From JBOHPP01 sp050731755 (GTDB taxonomy: Bacteria > Methylomirabilota > Methylomirabilia > Rokubacteriales > CSP1-6): 19,541 bases of DNA. Both the position numbers and the translations under genes were made by a program. Each line of letters starts with the position of its first letter. Within the stretch, counting starts at the first letter, position 1. The notes beneath the pieces are model-generated. The model saw nothing but the letters and a program-made list of their open reading frames with translations, was not told the origin of the DNA and did not search any database. Positions 1-8,487 of this stretch are shown one piece after another. The stretch lies in assembly GCA_050731755.1 (NCBI GenBank), contig JBOHPP010000163.1, forward strand, positions 1 to 19,541. The letters run 5' to 3'.

Positions 1-1251
1 CTAAGCCGGCCCGGCGGGCGCTGGCCGGGCCGGCGCGATCTTGACCGCGGTCACCCGCCGCGCGTCCGCCTCCATCACCGTGACCACGTAGCCGGGCAGT
101 TGGAACTGCTCACCACGCCGAGGAATCCGCCCCAGGGTGGCCAGGACGAGACCGGCGACGGTCTCGTAGTCCTGCTTGGGCAGGCTCCAGTCCAGCGCCT
201 CGTTCAGCTCGTCGATGTTCGACCGCGCCGCCACCCAGTAGCTGCCGTCGGGCAGCCGCTCTACCGGCACCGGGGGACGGTCGTGCTCGTCGTGGATCTC
301 GCCGACGATCTCCTCCAGGATGTCCTCGAGGGTCACGATGCCGGTGCTGCCGCCGTACTCGTCGACCACGACGGCCAGATGCATGCGCCCCCGCTGCAGC
401 TCCCGAAGCAGGTCGTCGATGCGCTTCGTCTCCGGCACATAGTACGGCTGGCGCATCAACTCATCCACGGTCCGGGCCTCGGCGCCTCGCCGCAGGAGAT
501 CCATGGCGGCGACAACGCCCACGATGTTGGTCTCCCGCTCGCGGTAGACGGGCAGCCGGGAGAAGCCCCGCTGCTGCATCAGGGCGATGGCGTCCTGCGG
601 CGTGGCCGACTCCTTGAGCATCATCACTTCGACCAGGGGCACCATCACCTCGCGCACCGTGGTGTCGCCCAGGTCGAAGATCTTGTCGATCAGCTCGGCC
701 TCCTGGGTGGTGACGTCGGCCTCGCCCGGTTCCAGGCTGAGCAGGACCTTCAGCTCCTCCCGGGAGACGAACTGTCGGGTGTCGGGCAGGCCGGCGCCGA
801 AGGCGCGCAGCGTCCAGGTGACCACCGTGTTCGAGAACACCACGAAGGGAGCCAGGAGGACGGCGGCCCAGGTGAGCAGCCGGTAGAGCTTGAGGACCAG
901 GGGGGTGGCCCACTCGCGGGCCACCGCCTTGGGGATGATCTCGCCGAACACCAGCATCAGCGGCGTGAGGGCGGCGGTGACGACCAGCGGGGCCCAGCCG
1001 CCGAACGCCGGCAGCAGCCCGAAGGTGGCCGTCGAGGCGGCGACGATGTGAGCGATGGTGACACCCATCATCGCGGTGGACAAGGTGCGTTGGGGGTTGC
1101 GGAAGGCCTCCAGGTACTCGGCGGCGCCGGCGTGGCCCTCCTCGGCCAGGTGGCGCAGCCGGACCCGGTTGGCGGCAATGAACGCCATCTCGGCGGCCGA
1201 GAAGAACATCGTGGCCAGCAGGCAGAAGGCCGCGATCCCCAGCAGCGTCAT
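1..1251 (-). CDS. CNNM/CorC-HlyC family membrane protein (first of a tandem pair)
   Basis: A 416-residue integral membrane protein with the three-part layout of the bacterial CNNM/CorC ('hemolysin C') family. An N-terminal DUF21 transmembrane domain spans about residues 1-190, with hydrophobic stretches near 1-20, 60-80, 88-105 and 120-145 and the family G-E-I-I-P-K motif at 103-108. A CBS pair covers about 200-320, including E-V-M-V-P and V-V-D-E-Y-G-G. A CorC_HlyC C-terminal domain covers about 330-406. Relatives act in Mg2+/Co2+ homeostasis; the ion here is unknown and hemolytic activity should not be assumed. The ATG (1249-1251) overlaps the upstream gene's stop as ATGA, so translation is probably coupled. 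The stop lies at the very first bases of the window, so the gene is complete. It appears to be the last visible gene of the trpE-trpG-thiL run. Confidence 0.93.
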   Translation of the reverse strand: MTLLGIAAFCLLATMFFSAAEMAFIAANRVRLRHLAEEGHAGAAEYLEAFRNPQRTLSTAMMGVTIAHIVAASTATFGLLPAFGGWAPLVVTAALTPLMLVFGEIIPKAVAREWATPLVLKLYRLLTWAAVLLAPFVVFSNTVVTWTLRAFGAGLPDTRQFVSREELKVLLSLEPGEADVTTQEAELIDKIFDLGDTTVREVMVPLVEVMMLKESATPQDAIALMQQRGFSRLPVYRERETNIVGVVAAMDLLRRGAEARTVDELMRQPYYVPETKRIDDLLRELQRGRMHLAVVVDEYGGSTGIVTLEDILEEIVGEIHDEHDRPPVPVERLPDGSYWVAARSNIDELNEALDWSLPKQDYETVAGLVLATLGRIPRRGEQFQLPGYVVTVMEADARRVTAVKIAPARPAPAGPA

Positions 1252-2528
1252 GCCGCCGCCTCGCCCCCAGCCTCGTCGGGCTTGTCCAGGCTCACCAGGA
1301 CCTCGACCACGCGGGTGCGCTCCACCTTCTCCACCGTCACCGTCAACCCATCCGACTGCACGCGCTCGGCCTTGCGGGGCACGCGCCCGAAGAGATCGAG
1401 CACCCAGCCGCCCACGGTGTCGTAAGTCTGATTGGAGATCTGCAGTCCGGTCACCGCGTTGAGCTCGTCGATGGGAAGCTTGCCGGCCACCCGGTAGGTC
1501 GTGGCATCGAGGCGCTGGATCAGGCGTTCCGGCTCGTCGAACTCGTCGGCGATCTCGCCCACCAGCTCCTCGATCAGGTCCTCCAGGGTCACCAGCCCGG
1601 CCGTGCCCCCATACTCGTCCACCACGATGGCCAGGTGGAGCTTCTTGGCCTGGAACTCCTGCAGGAGCGCGTCGGCTCGCTTGGTCTCGGGAACGAAATA
1701 GGGCGGGTGCAGGTGCACGCGCAGGTCGAAGTCAGCGGCCAGGCCATGCAGGTAAGGCAGGAGATCCTTGGTGTAGAGGATCCCCACGATCACGTCGATG
1801 GAGCCTTCGTAGACCGGCACCCGGGAGTGCAGGTTCTCGCGCAGCGCGGGCAGGATGTCGCCCACCGGGGTCGCGACGTCCAGGCAGAACATGTCGGTGC
1901 GCGGCACCATGATCGAGCGGACGAAGGTGTCTTCCAGCTCGAAGACCTTGTGGATCATCTCGCGCTCTTCGCGCTCCACCACGCCTTCGCTGGCGCCCAC
2001 GTCCACCAGGGTCCGCAGCTCCTCCTCGGTCAGCTCGGGCTGCGCCGCACGGTCCCGGCCGATGATCCGCACGATGAGGTCGGAGAGCGCGGCCAGCCCG
2101 ACCCGCACCGGCGCCAGCAGCCGCCCCAGCCAGTCCACCGGCCAGCGGGCCACGGCCAGGAATCCCTCCGGGTACTTGACCGCCACCGTCATCGGCAGGA
2201 CCTCGCCGAAGGTCGTCAAGATGAGGATCATGGCGATGGTCTCGGCCAGGAGCCCCCAGCGCGCGTCGAAAACCTGCTCGGCGAGCGTCGCCGCCAGCGC
2301 GGCCGCCCCGATGTTGATGAGCGTGATCCCGACCAGGAGGGTCACCAGCAAGTCGTGCGGGCGCTCGATGAGGCGGGTACGGCTGGCGTCCCCGCGCTCG
2401 GCGCTGGCCAACCGCCGGAGCCGCGCCCGCCCCAGCGAGAAGTACGCCGCTTCGGCGCCCGTCAGGATGGCCGAGCAGCCGACGAGGATGCCGAGCACGA
2501 AGAGCTTGAGGAGGACGGATTCAGCCAC
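1248..2528 (-). CDS. CNNM/CorC-HlyC family membrane protein (second paralogue)
   Basis: A 426-residue protein with the same order as its downstream neighbour: DUF21 membrane domain (about 1-185), CBS pair (about 205-325, with S-I-M-V-P-R-T-D and I-V-V-D-E-Y-G-G) and CorC_HlyC domain (about 335-415). A predicted inner-membrane cation transporter or regulator. The usual G-E-x-x-P-K signature of the membrane domain reads G-E-V-L-P-M at 108-113, so the lysine is replaced. The start is GTG at 2526-2528 and lies inside the end of thiL (8-nt overlap); no better start is seen because the hydrophobic N-terminus begins immediately. The two paralogues are clearly diverged, so the duplication is old, and two such genes in tandem is common. 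Unequal ion specificity or heteromer formation is possible but not shown by sequence. Confidence 0.92.
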   Translation of the reverse strand: MAESVLLKLFVLGILVGCSAILTGAEAAYFSLGRARLRRLASAERGDASRTRLIERPHDLLVTLLVGITLINIGAAALAATLAEQVFDARWGLLAETIAMILILTTFGEVLPMTVAVKYPEGFLAVARWPVDWLGRLLAPVRVGLAALSDLIVRIIGRDRAAQPELTEEELRTLVDVGASEGVVEREEREMIHKVFELEDTFVRSIMVPRTDMFCLDVATPVGDILPALRENLHSRVPVYEGSIDVIVGILYTKDLLPYLHGLAADFDLRVHLHPPYFVPETKRADALLQEFQAKKLHLAIVVDEYGGTAGLVTLEDLIEELVGEIADEFDEPERLIQRLDATTYRVAGKLPIDELNAVTGLQISNQTYDTVGGWVLDLFGRVPRKAERVQSDGLTVTVEKVERTRVVEVLVSLDKPDEAGGEAAA

Positions 2529-3546
2529 GCCGGCGCCCCGTCACGAAGTGCTCCCATCCCGGCGCCGGTCGGGTGCGACCGCGGGCGTCGACGAAGGCCA
2601 CCGCGCGACCCGCCTCGATCTCGCCGATGGGCGTCAGCCGGGCTCCGGTGGCCCGCTCGAGGCTCTCGCTCAGCCGGGCAAACGCCCCGGGGCCGCAGGT
2701 GAGGAGCAACTCGTAGTCCTCGCCGCCGCCAGTGGCCCAGGCCAGCGCGTCGCCGCCCAGCGCCCGGGCCACCGCCCGGGTGCTCTCGGCGACGGGAAGC
2801 CGGTCGACCGTCACGCGCGCGCCCACGCCGCTCTCCTGCGCGACGTGCGTCAGATCGGTGGCCAGCCCGTCGGAGAGATCGATCATCGCCGTGACGCCCT
2901 CGGCCGCTCCCAGCCACTGGCCTTCGGCGACACGGGGCCGGGGCCGCAGATGCGCGGTCGTGACGTCGGCCAGGGTATCGGCCGGTACGCCGGCCGGCGC
3001 CTTCGAACGGTCGAGCACCGCCAGTCCGGCCGCGGCGCGCCCCAGCGTCCCGGTGACGGCGACCACGTCGCCCGGGCGGGCGCCGGAGCGGCGGCGCGGC
3101 GCTCCGGTGGTCTCTCCGAGTACGGTCACGTTGACGAACCAACCGGCCGGCGACGACGAGGTGTCGCCGCCCACGAGGGCGACTCCGTGCTCGGCCCCCA
3201 GGGCCAGCAGCCCGCCATAAAAGGCCTCCACTTCCTCCATCGTCGTGGCGGCCGGGCAGGCGAGCGCGATGAGGGCCCACCGGGGACGGCCACCCATGGC
3301 GGCGACGTCGGACAGGTTGACGGCCAGCGACTTCCAGCCGATGTCCGCCGGCTCGGCGTAGCGGCGCCGGAAGTGAATGTCCTCCAGGAGGAGATCGGTG
3401 GTGGCGATGAGCGTGGCGCCGGCCGTCGGCTCCAGGACCGCCCCGTCGTCGCCGATGCCCACGCGGATGCCTTCGCCGCCCATCGCCCGCCGTCTCACGG
3501 CCTCGATCAGCGAGGTCTCGGTCAGGCGGGCCGCCCGGGGCTTCAT
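2521..3546 (-). CDS. thiL: thiamine-monophosphate kinase
   Basis: ThiL phosphorylates thiamine monophosphate with ATP to give thiamine diphosphate, the last step of cofactor synthesis, in the cytosol. At 341 residues it is normal for the PurM/ThiL/SelD-type fold. Visible motifs are G-I-G-D-D-G-A-V at 30-37 (Mg/ATP-binding acidic loop), D-L-L-L-E-D-I-H-F at 51-59, N-L-S-D-V-A-A-M-G at 77-85, G-G-D-T at 126-129, D-L-S-D-G-L at 223-228 and G-G-G-E-D-Y-E-L-L at 273-281, together diagnostic of ThiL. The ATG at 3544-3546 overlaps the trpG stop as ATGA, and the 3' end overlaps the next gene by 8 nt, so it sits tightly inside an operon. There are no other thiamine genes nearby, and the link with trpEG is probably only co-transcription. 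Confidence 0.96.
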   Translation of the reverse strand: MKPRAARLTETSLIEAVRRRAMGGEGIRVGIGDDGAVLEPTAGATLIATTDLLLEDIHFRRRYAEPADIGWKSLAVNLSDVAAMGGRPRWALIALACPAATTMEEVEAFYGGLLALGAEHGVALVGGDTSSSPAGWFVNVTVLGETTGAPRRRSGARPGDVVAVTGTLGRAAAGLAVLDRSKAPAGVPADTLADVTTAHLRPRPRVAEGQWLGAAEGVTAMIDLSDGLATDLTHVAQESGVGARVTVDRLPVAESTRAVARALGGDALAWATGGGEDYELLLTCGPGAFARLSESLERATGARLTPIGEIEAGRAVAFVDARGRTRPAPGWEHFVTGRRRG

Positions 3547-4099
3547 ACCAGGAAGTTGGCGAGCAGCCGCTTGCCCTCGAGGGTCAGGATCGACTCGGGA
3601 TGGAACTGGACTCCCTCGATCGGGTATCGGCGGTGCCGCACCGCCATGATCTCGCCGTCGTCGGCCCGCGCGCTGATCTCCAGCGCCTCGGGCACCGTGC
3701 CCGGGACGATCGCCAGCGAATGATAGCGCGTCGCCACGAAGGGATCGGGGAGCCCGCGAAAGACGCCGCGGGCGTCGTGGCTGATCGCGGAGGTCTTGCC
3801 GTGCATTTGCCGCTGGGCCCGGGCCACGGTGGCGCCGAAGGCCCGGCCGATCGCCTGATGGCCGAGACAGACACCCAGGAGCGGGGTCGTGGGCCCCAGG
3901 CGGCGGACCACCTCGATGGAAACGCCGGCCTGATCCGGGGTACCGGGCCCCGGTGAGATGACGATGCGCTCGGGACCGAGCGCGGCGATGGCGTCCACAT
4001 CGAGCTCGTCGTTGCGGACGACCTTGAGCGTGGCGCCCAACTCGCCCAGATACTGGACGAGGTTCCAGGTGAATGAGTCGTAGTTGTCGATGACGAGTA

Positions 4100-4103
<4 letters not shown>
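3543..4103 (-). CDS. trpG: anthranilate synthase component II (glutamine amidotransferase)
   Basis: A class I glutamine amidotransferase of 186 residues that supplies ammonia to TrpE for anthranilate formation; many bacteria share it with aminodeoxychorismate synthase (PabA). It begins M-I-L-V-I-D-N-Y-D-S-F-T. It carries S-P-G-P-G-T-P (50-56), the nucleophile elbow G-V-C-L-G-H-Q with Cys79, the M-H-G-K-T-S segment (100-105), and the catalytic His168 and Glu170 in Q-F-H-P-E-S. An open frame extends further upstream inside trpE, but the ATG at 4101-4103 matches the family N-terminus exactly and overlaps the trpE stop as ATGA, so this start is chosen. Translation is likely coupled to trpE to keep the subunits stoichiometric. 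No trpD or trpC follows; thiL does. Confidence 0.95.
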
Positions 4104-5560
<1,457 letters not shown>

Positions 5561-5665
5561 GAGGTTCCCCTGGCCCGCGAGAGCGTGAAACTCCTCGCGC
5601 GAGGGGGAGAGCGACGGGACAACTCTGCCGCCGGTACTAATATCTGACGTGCCTCGCCGTCTGGG

Positions 5666-5995
5666 TCAGGCCAGCGTGTCCAGCTTCTTCTGCAGCTGCG
5701 CCTTGGGCACGGCGCCGATCACCTGGTCGACGACCTGTCCCTCCTTGATGAACAGCAAGGTGGGAATCGATCGGATTCCATACCGGGCTGCCAGTCCCGG
5801 ATGCTCGTCGACGTTCACCTTCGCGAGCGTGAGCCGACCTCCCGAGCCCTGCACCAGTTCATCAAGTACTGGCGCGATCGCGCGACACGGCCCGCACCAC
5901 TCCGCCCAGAAGTCCACCATCAGCAGGCCGGAATGAGCCACCAGAGCCTCGTCGAAGTTCTGCTCGGTCAGGTGGAGGGTCGCGGTATCAGCCAT
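5666..5995 (-). CDS. trxA: thioredoxin
   Basis: A 109-residue cytosolic thioredoxin, a general protein disulfide reductase kept reduced by thioredoxin reductase. The redox motif W-C-G-P-C is at 33-37 inside D-F-W-A-E-W-C-G-P-C, and the cis-proline is Pro78 in R-S-I-P-T. Length and motif spacing are those of bacterial Trx1. There is no signal peptide. A longer open frame runs upstream, but the ATG at 5993-5995 is preceded 7 nt away by GAGGAG (6003-6008) and matches the family N-terminus, so this start is preferred. The gene is divergent from the NtrC-type regulator and lies about 105 nt upstream of the trpE GTG; it could have its own promoter in the divergent region and might read through into trpE. 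Confidence 0.96.
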   Translation of the reverse strand: MADTATLHLTEQNFDEALVAHSGLLMVDFWAEWCGPCRAIAPVLDELVQGSGGRLTLAKVNVDEHPGLAARYGIRSIPTLLFIKEGQVVDQVIGAVPKAQLQKKLDTLA

Positions 5996-6002
5996 GTGCG
6001 GT

Positions 6003-6008
6003 CTCCTC
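6003..6008 (-). promoter_or_regulatory. ribosome binding site of trxA
   Basis: GAGGAG on the minus strand, 7 nt before the ATG at 5995. It fixes the thioredoxin start against the longer upstream reading frame. Confidence 0.7.
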
Positions 6009-6079
6009 AATGAAAAGTCAACGGTCACGCTAACATACCGATCGAGCCGGCGCAACGTCGCCCGCAGAGAACCGTCAAT

Positions 6080-6095
6080 AAAGTGTGGCCACTTT
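6080..6095. repeat. short inverted repeat in the divergent trxA/regulator interval
   Basis: AAAGTG-TGGC-CACTTT is a 6-bp perfect inverted repeat with a 4-nt centre, in the 130-nt gap between trxA and the NtrC-type regulator. It lies just upstream of the candidate -10 of the regulator, where an operator would be expected. Autoregulation is inference; a chance palindrome is possible. No convincing sigma-70 -35/-10 pair for trxA was seen in the gap. Confidence 0.35.
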
Positions 6096-6107
6096 GGCAC
6101 GCAGTCG

Positions 6108-6116
6108 TGATAGATT
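6108..6116 (+). promoter_or_regulatory. candidate extended -10 promoter of the NtrC-type regulator
   Basis: TGA-TAGATT resembles an extended -10 element (TGn-TAnnnT). Its 3' end is 9 nt before the ATG at 6126, so transcription from it would start within a few bases of the start codon. No TTGACA-like -35 is present at 16-18 nt, which fits an extended -10 promoter or a wrong call. Confidence 0.3.
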
Positions 6117-6125
6117 CGCTGTACG

Positions 6126-7481
6126 ATGACAGCCCAAACGGCGCGGGTCCTGGTCGTCGACGACGAGAAATCCATCCTGATGTTGCTGGAAGAAGCGCTC
6201 ACGCAATGGGGCTATCAGGTCACCGCTGCCGGCACCGGCGCCGATGCCCTCGTCGCGCTCCGCACCGAAGTGTTCGACGCCGCGCTGACCGACGTGCGCA
6301 TGCCCGACATGAGCGGCCTCGATCTGCTGCGGGAGATCAAGAAGCGGGACGAGTCGATCGAGGTCGTCATCATGACCGGGTACCCGACGATCGCCTCCGC
6401 CGTCGAGGCGCTCAAGGAAGGCGCCTACGACTACCTCTCCAAGCCGCTGATCCTGGACGAGTTGCGCCACGTCATGCAGCGCCTCATGGAGCGGCGGTTC
6501 CTGCGGGGCGAAGTCCAGACCCTCCGCATGCGGTTGGGCGAGGAGCTCACGGTCAACGAGCTGATCGGAAGCTCGGCGTCCATGCTTCGGGTGAAGGAGG
6601 TCATCGGCAAGGTCGCGGTGACCGACTCGCCGGTCCTGATCGAGGGTGAGAGCGGCACCGGCAAGGAGCTTGTCGCGGCGGCCATCCACCGGCTGTCGGC
6701 CCGGGCCAAGGGCCCATTCATCCCCGTGAACTGCAGCGCCATTCCCCGCGACCTCCTGGAGTCCGAGTTCTTCGGGCACGTCCGCGGGGCGTTCTCGGGC
6801 GCGGTCTCCGACGCCCTCGGCCTCTTTCGTGGAGCCAACGAAGGCACGATCTTCCTGGACGAGATCGCCGAGCTGCCGCCCGAGCTGCAGGTGAAGCTGC
6901 TCCGGGTGCTGCAGGAGATGCTGGTCCGTCCGGTGGGCTCGACGAAGGCCTTCTCCGTCGACGTGCGAGTGATCGCGGCCACCAACCGCAACCTCGAGCA
7001 GGCGATGAAGGCCGGCATCTTCCGCCAGGACCTCTTCTACCGCCTCAACGTCATCCGCATCACGCTGCCGACGCTCCGCGAACGGCGGGAAGACATCCCC
7101 GCGCTGGTGAACCACTTCATCCGCCGGCTCAACAAGCGCTTCCGCCGCGACGTGCGCGGCATCACGCCGGACGCCATCGCCGCCCTGGCCGCCTACGACT
7201 TCCCGGGCAACGTTCGCGAGCTGGAGAACCTGATCGAGCGCGCCTTCGCGATGGGCACGCGGGAGACCATCACGCTGGCCGACCTGCCGAGCCTGTCGGC
7301 CCGACCGGCCATGACGACGTCGGTGGAGACGAAGGCGGTCCCCACGCTGGCCGAAGTCGAGAAGGAGCTCATCTTGAGAGCGCTGGCCGTCCACAACAAC
7401 GACAAGGAGGAGGCCGCCCGCGCGCTGGGGATCTCGCGGCGGACGATCTACCGGCGCCTCAAGGAGTACGGGAAGCTCTGA
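6126..7481 (+). CDS. NtrC-type sigma-54-dependent response regulator (orphan)
   Basis: A 451-residue transcription activator with three domains. The receiver spans about 1-120, with acidic pocket D12-D13, phospho-acceptor Asp56 in L-T-D-V-R-M-P-D, Thr84 and Lys106. The sigma-54 AAA+ domain spans about 143-380, with Walker A G-E-S-G-T-G-K-E (174-181), Walker B T-I-F-L-D-E (241-246) and arginine-finger region F-R-Q-D-L-F-Y-R (299-306). A Fis-type helix-turn-helix follows at about 425-448 (A-R-A-L-G-I-S-R-R-T-I-Y-R-R-L). The sigma-54-contacting loop reads G-A-F-S-G-A (221-226) instead of G-A-F-T-G-A, a conservative change. It should activate sigma-54 promoters when phosphorylated. No histidine kinase is adjacent, so its partner is encoded elsewhere and its targets are unknown. 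The start ATG has no Shine-Dalgarno sequence and sits just after the candidate -10, suggesting a leaderless or near-leaderless mRNA. Confidence 0.93.
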   Translation: MTAQTARVLVVDDEKSILMLLEEALTQWGYQVTAAGTGADALVALRTEVFDAALTDVRMPDMSGLDLLREIKKRDESIEVVIMTGYPTIASAVEALKEGAYDYLSKPLILDELRHVMQRLMERRFLRGEVQTLRMRLGEELTVNELIGSSASMLRVKEVIGKVAVTDSPVLIEGESGTGKELVAAAIHRLSARAKGPFIPVNCSAIPRDLLESEFFGHVRGAFSGAVSDALGLFRGANEGTIFLDEIAELPPELQVKLLRVLQEMLVRPVGSTKAFSVDVRVIAATNRNLEQAMKAGIFRQDLFYRLNVIRITLPTLRERREDIPALVNHFIRRLNKRFRRDVRGITPDAIAALAAYDFPGNVRELENLIERAFAMGTRETITLADLPSLSARPAMTTSVETKAVPTLAEVEKELILRALAVHNNDKEEAARALGISRRTIYRRLKEYGKL

Positions 7482-7660
7482 CGTTAAAGTCTCACCAGCG
7501 TGTCCGGATCGAATAGCCCGGTTAGTCCGCCCGGGCGAGCGGTGTGTGGTGGTAGACGTAGACTTGCTCGCGCAGAGCACTCCGCACGAAGCGCTCGGCG
7601 TGCCGTTGAGTTGGGACAACTTGGTGCCCTGATCGCCGACCGGTAAGACACCAACCTCAG
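7482..7660. other. intergenic stretch with a possible degraded reading frame
   Basis: 179 nt between the regulator and the TcmP-like gene. No tRNA, terminator or clear promoter was recognised. One plus-strand frame is open up to a stop at 7630-7632 and ends with D-L-L-A-Q-S-T-P-H-E-A-L-G-V-P-L-S-W-D-N. It has high GC at third positions but only very late start codons, so it might be the 3' remnant of a gene truncated when the cassette arrived. This is weak; a random open frame in GC-rich DNA is equally possible. Confidence 0.2.
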
Positions 7661-8485
7661 GTGGCTCCTCTCAAGTTCGATCGGATCGGCGCCTGGACCG
7701 AGATAAAACTCGACATCATTCGAAAGTATGCGGCGGCCTACTCCCGGATCCTGAGCTCGCGTCACTTCCACCACGTGTACATAGACGCGTTCGCCGGGCC
7801 GGGTATCCACATCTCGAAGAAGCGAATGGCGATGACAGCGGGCAGTCCCGTCGTGGCGCTCAATATCGACCCCCCGTTCAAGGAGTACCACTTCATCGAT
7901 CTTGATGGTGACAAGATCGAGATGCTAAGGAAGCTCATCGAAATCCGGCCCGTCGCTGCGCACGTCCACCAGGGGGACTGTAATCAGATCCTCCTCGAGC
8001 AGATTTTTCCGACAGTACGGTATGAGCACTATCGTCGCGCGCTCTGCCTTCTTGACCCCTATGGCCTACACCTGAGATGGCAGGTGATGGAGACGGCCGG
8101 CCAGTTGGGCACGATTGACATACTACTGAACTTCCCCGTGGCCGACATCAACCGCAATGTGCTCTGGCACCAGCGAGACCAAGTCGATCCCGGCGACATC
8201 GAGCGGATGAACGCCTGGTGGGGCGACGATTCTTGGCGTCGGATCGCCTACAGGACACAGGCGACCCTCTTCGGCGAGGAACAGGTCCGTGAAGCCATGG
8301 CAGTCGTTGTCGAGGCGTTCCGCCGGCGCCTGCAACAGCTCGCCGGATTCGTCCACGTCCCCGAACCGCTGCCCATGCGAAACTCCCGCGGTGCGGTTGT
8401 CTATTACCTCTTTTTCGGCTCGTCCAACCAGACGGCTGCTCGTATCATCGCTGACGTATTCAAGCCGTACCGCTCCCGGAGGTGA
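7661..8485 (+). CDS. tcmP: three-Cys-motif partner protein TcmP-like
   Basis: A 274-residue protein resembling the TcmP family, named for its habitual neighbour, the three-Cys-motif (Gp37/Gp68) protein, which indeed follows at once. The N-terminus W-T-E-I-K-L-D-I-I-R-K-Y is typical. D-A-F-A-G-P-G (42-48) looks like the SAM-binding glycine motif of Rossmann methyltransferases, F-I-D-L-D (78-82) could be the next acidic strand end, and L-D-P-Y-G (131-135) with L-N-F-P (156-159) resembles the D-P-P-Y motif region of adenine-N6 methyltransferases. Activity is unproven. The start is GTG 7661 with no clear Shine-Dalgarno; no nearby ATG fits the frame. The TGA stop (8483-8485) is embedded in the next gene's ribosome binding site. 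GC is visibly lower and codon use looser than in the flanking operons, indicating transfer. Confidence 0.85.
   Translation: MAPLKFDRIGAWTEIKLDIIRKYAAAYSRILSSRHFHHVYIDAFAGPGIHISKKRMAMTAGSPVVALNIDPPFKEYHFIDLDGDKIEMLRKLIEIRPVAAHVHQGDCNQILLEQIFPTVRYEHYRRALCLLDPYGLHLRWQVMETAGQLGTIDILLNFPVADINRNVLWHQRDQVDPGDIERMNAWWGDDSWRRIAYRTQATLFGEEQVREAMAVVVEAFRRRLQQLAGFVHVPEPLPMRNSRGAVVYYLFFGSSNQTAARIIADVFKPYRSRR
8478..8485 (+). promoter_or_regulatory. strong ribosome binding site deciding the Gp37/Gp68 start
   Basis: GGAGGTGA precedes the ATG at 8488-8490 by two bases (5 nt from the GGAGG core). An in-frame GTG at 8482 lies inside this sequence and is therefore rejected as the start. The preceding gene's stop codon is part of it, so the two genes are translationally linked. 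Confidence 0.75.
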
Positions 8486-8487
8486 AG

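Noticed and set aside
1855..3723. Long plus-strand open frame opposite the second CNNM gene and thiL
   Set aside because: Antisense to genes with full family motifs; composition typical of a shadow frame.
5637..5642. TATTAG as -10 box of a trpE promoter
   Set aside because: No acceptable -35 at 16-18 nt; the nearest TTGACA-like hexamer is about 21 nt away.
5561..5665. trp attenuator or leader peptide before trpE
   Set aside because: No short frame with consecutive Trp codons and no terminator stem with a T run was found.
6095..6112. Sigma-54 promoter upstream of the regulator (TGGCACG at 6095-6101)
   Set aside because: The -24 half matches but the -12 half is CGTG where TTGC is required, so GG-N10-GC is not satisfied.
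6075..7619. Very long open frame on the minus strand opposite the NtrC-type regulator
   Set aside because: It mirrors the regulator's codons in a GC-rich gene, has no family-like motifs and contradicts the clear plus-strand protein.
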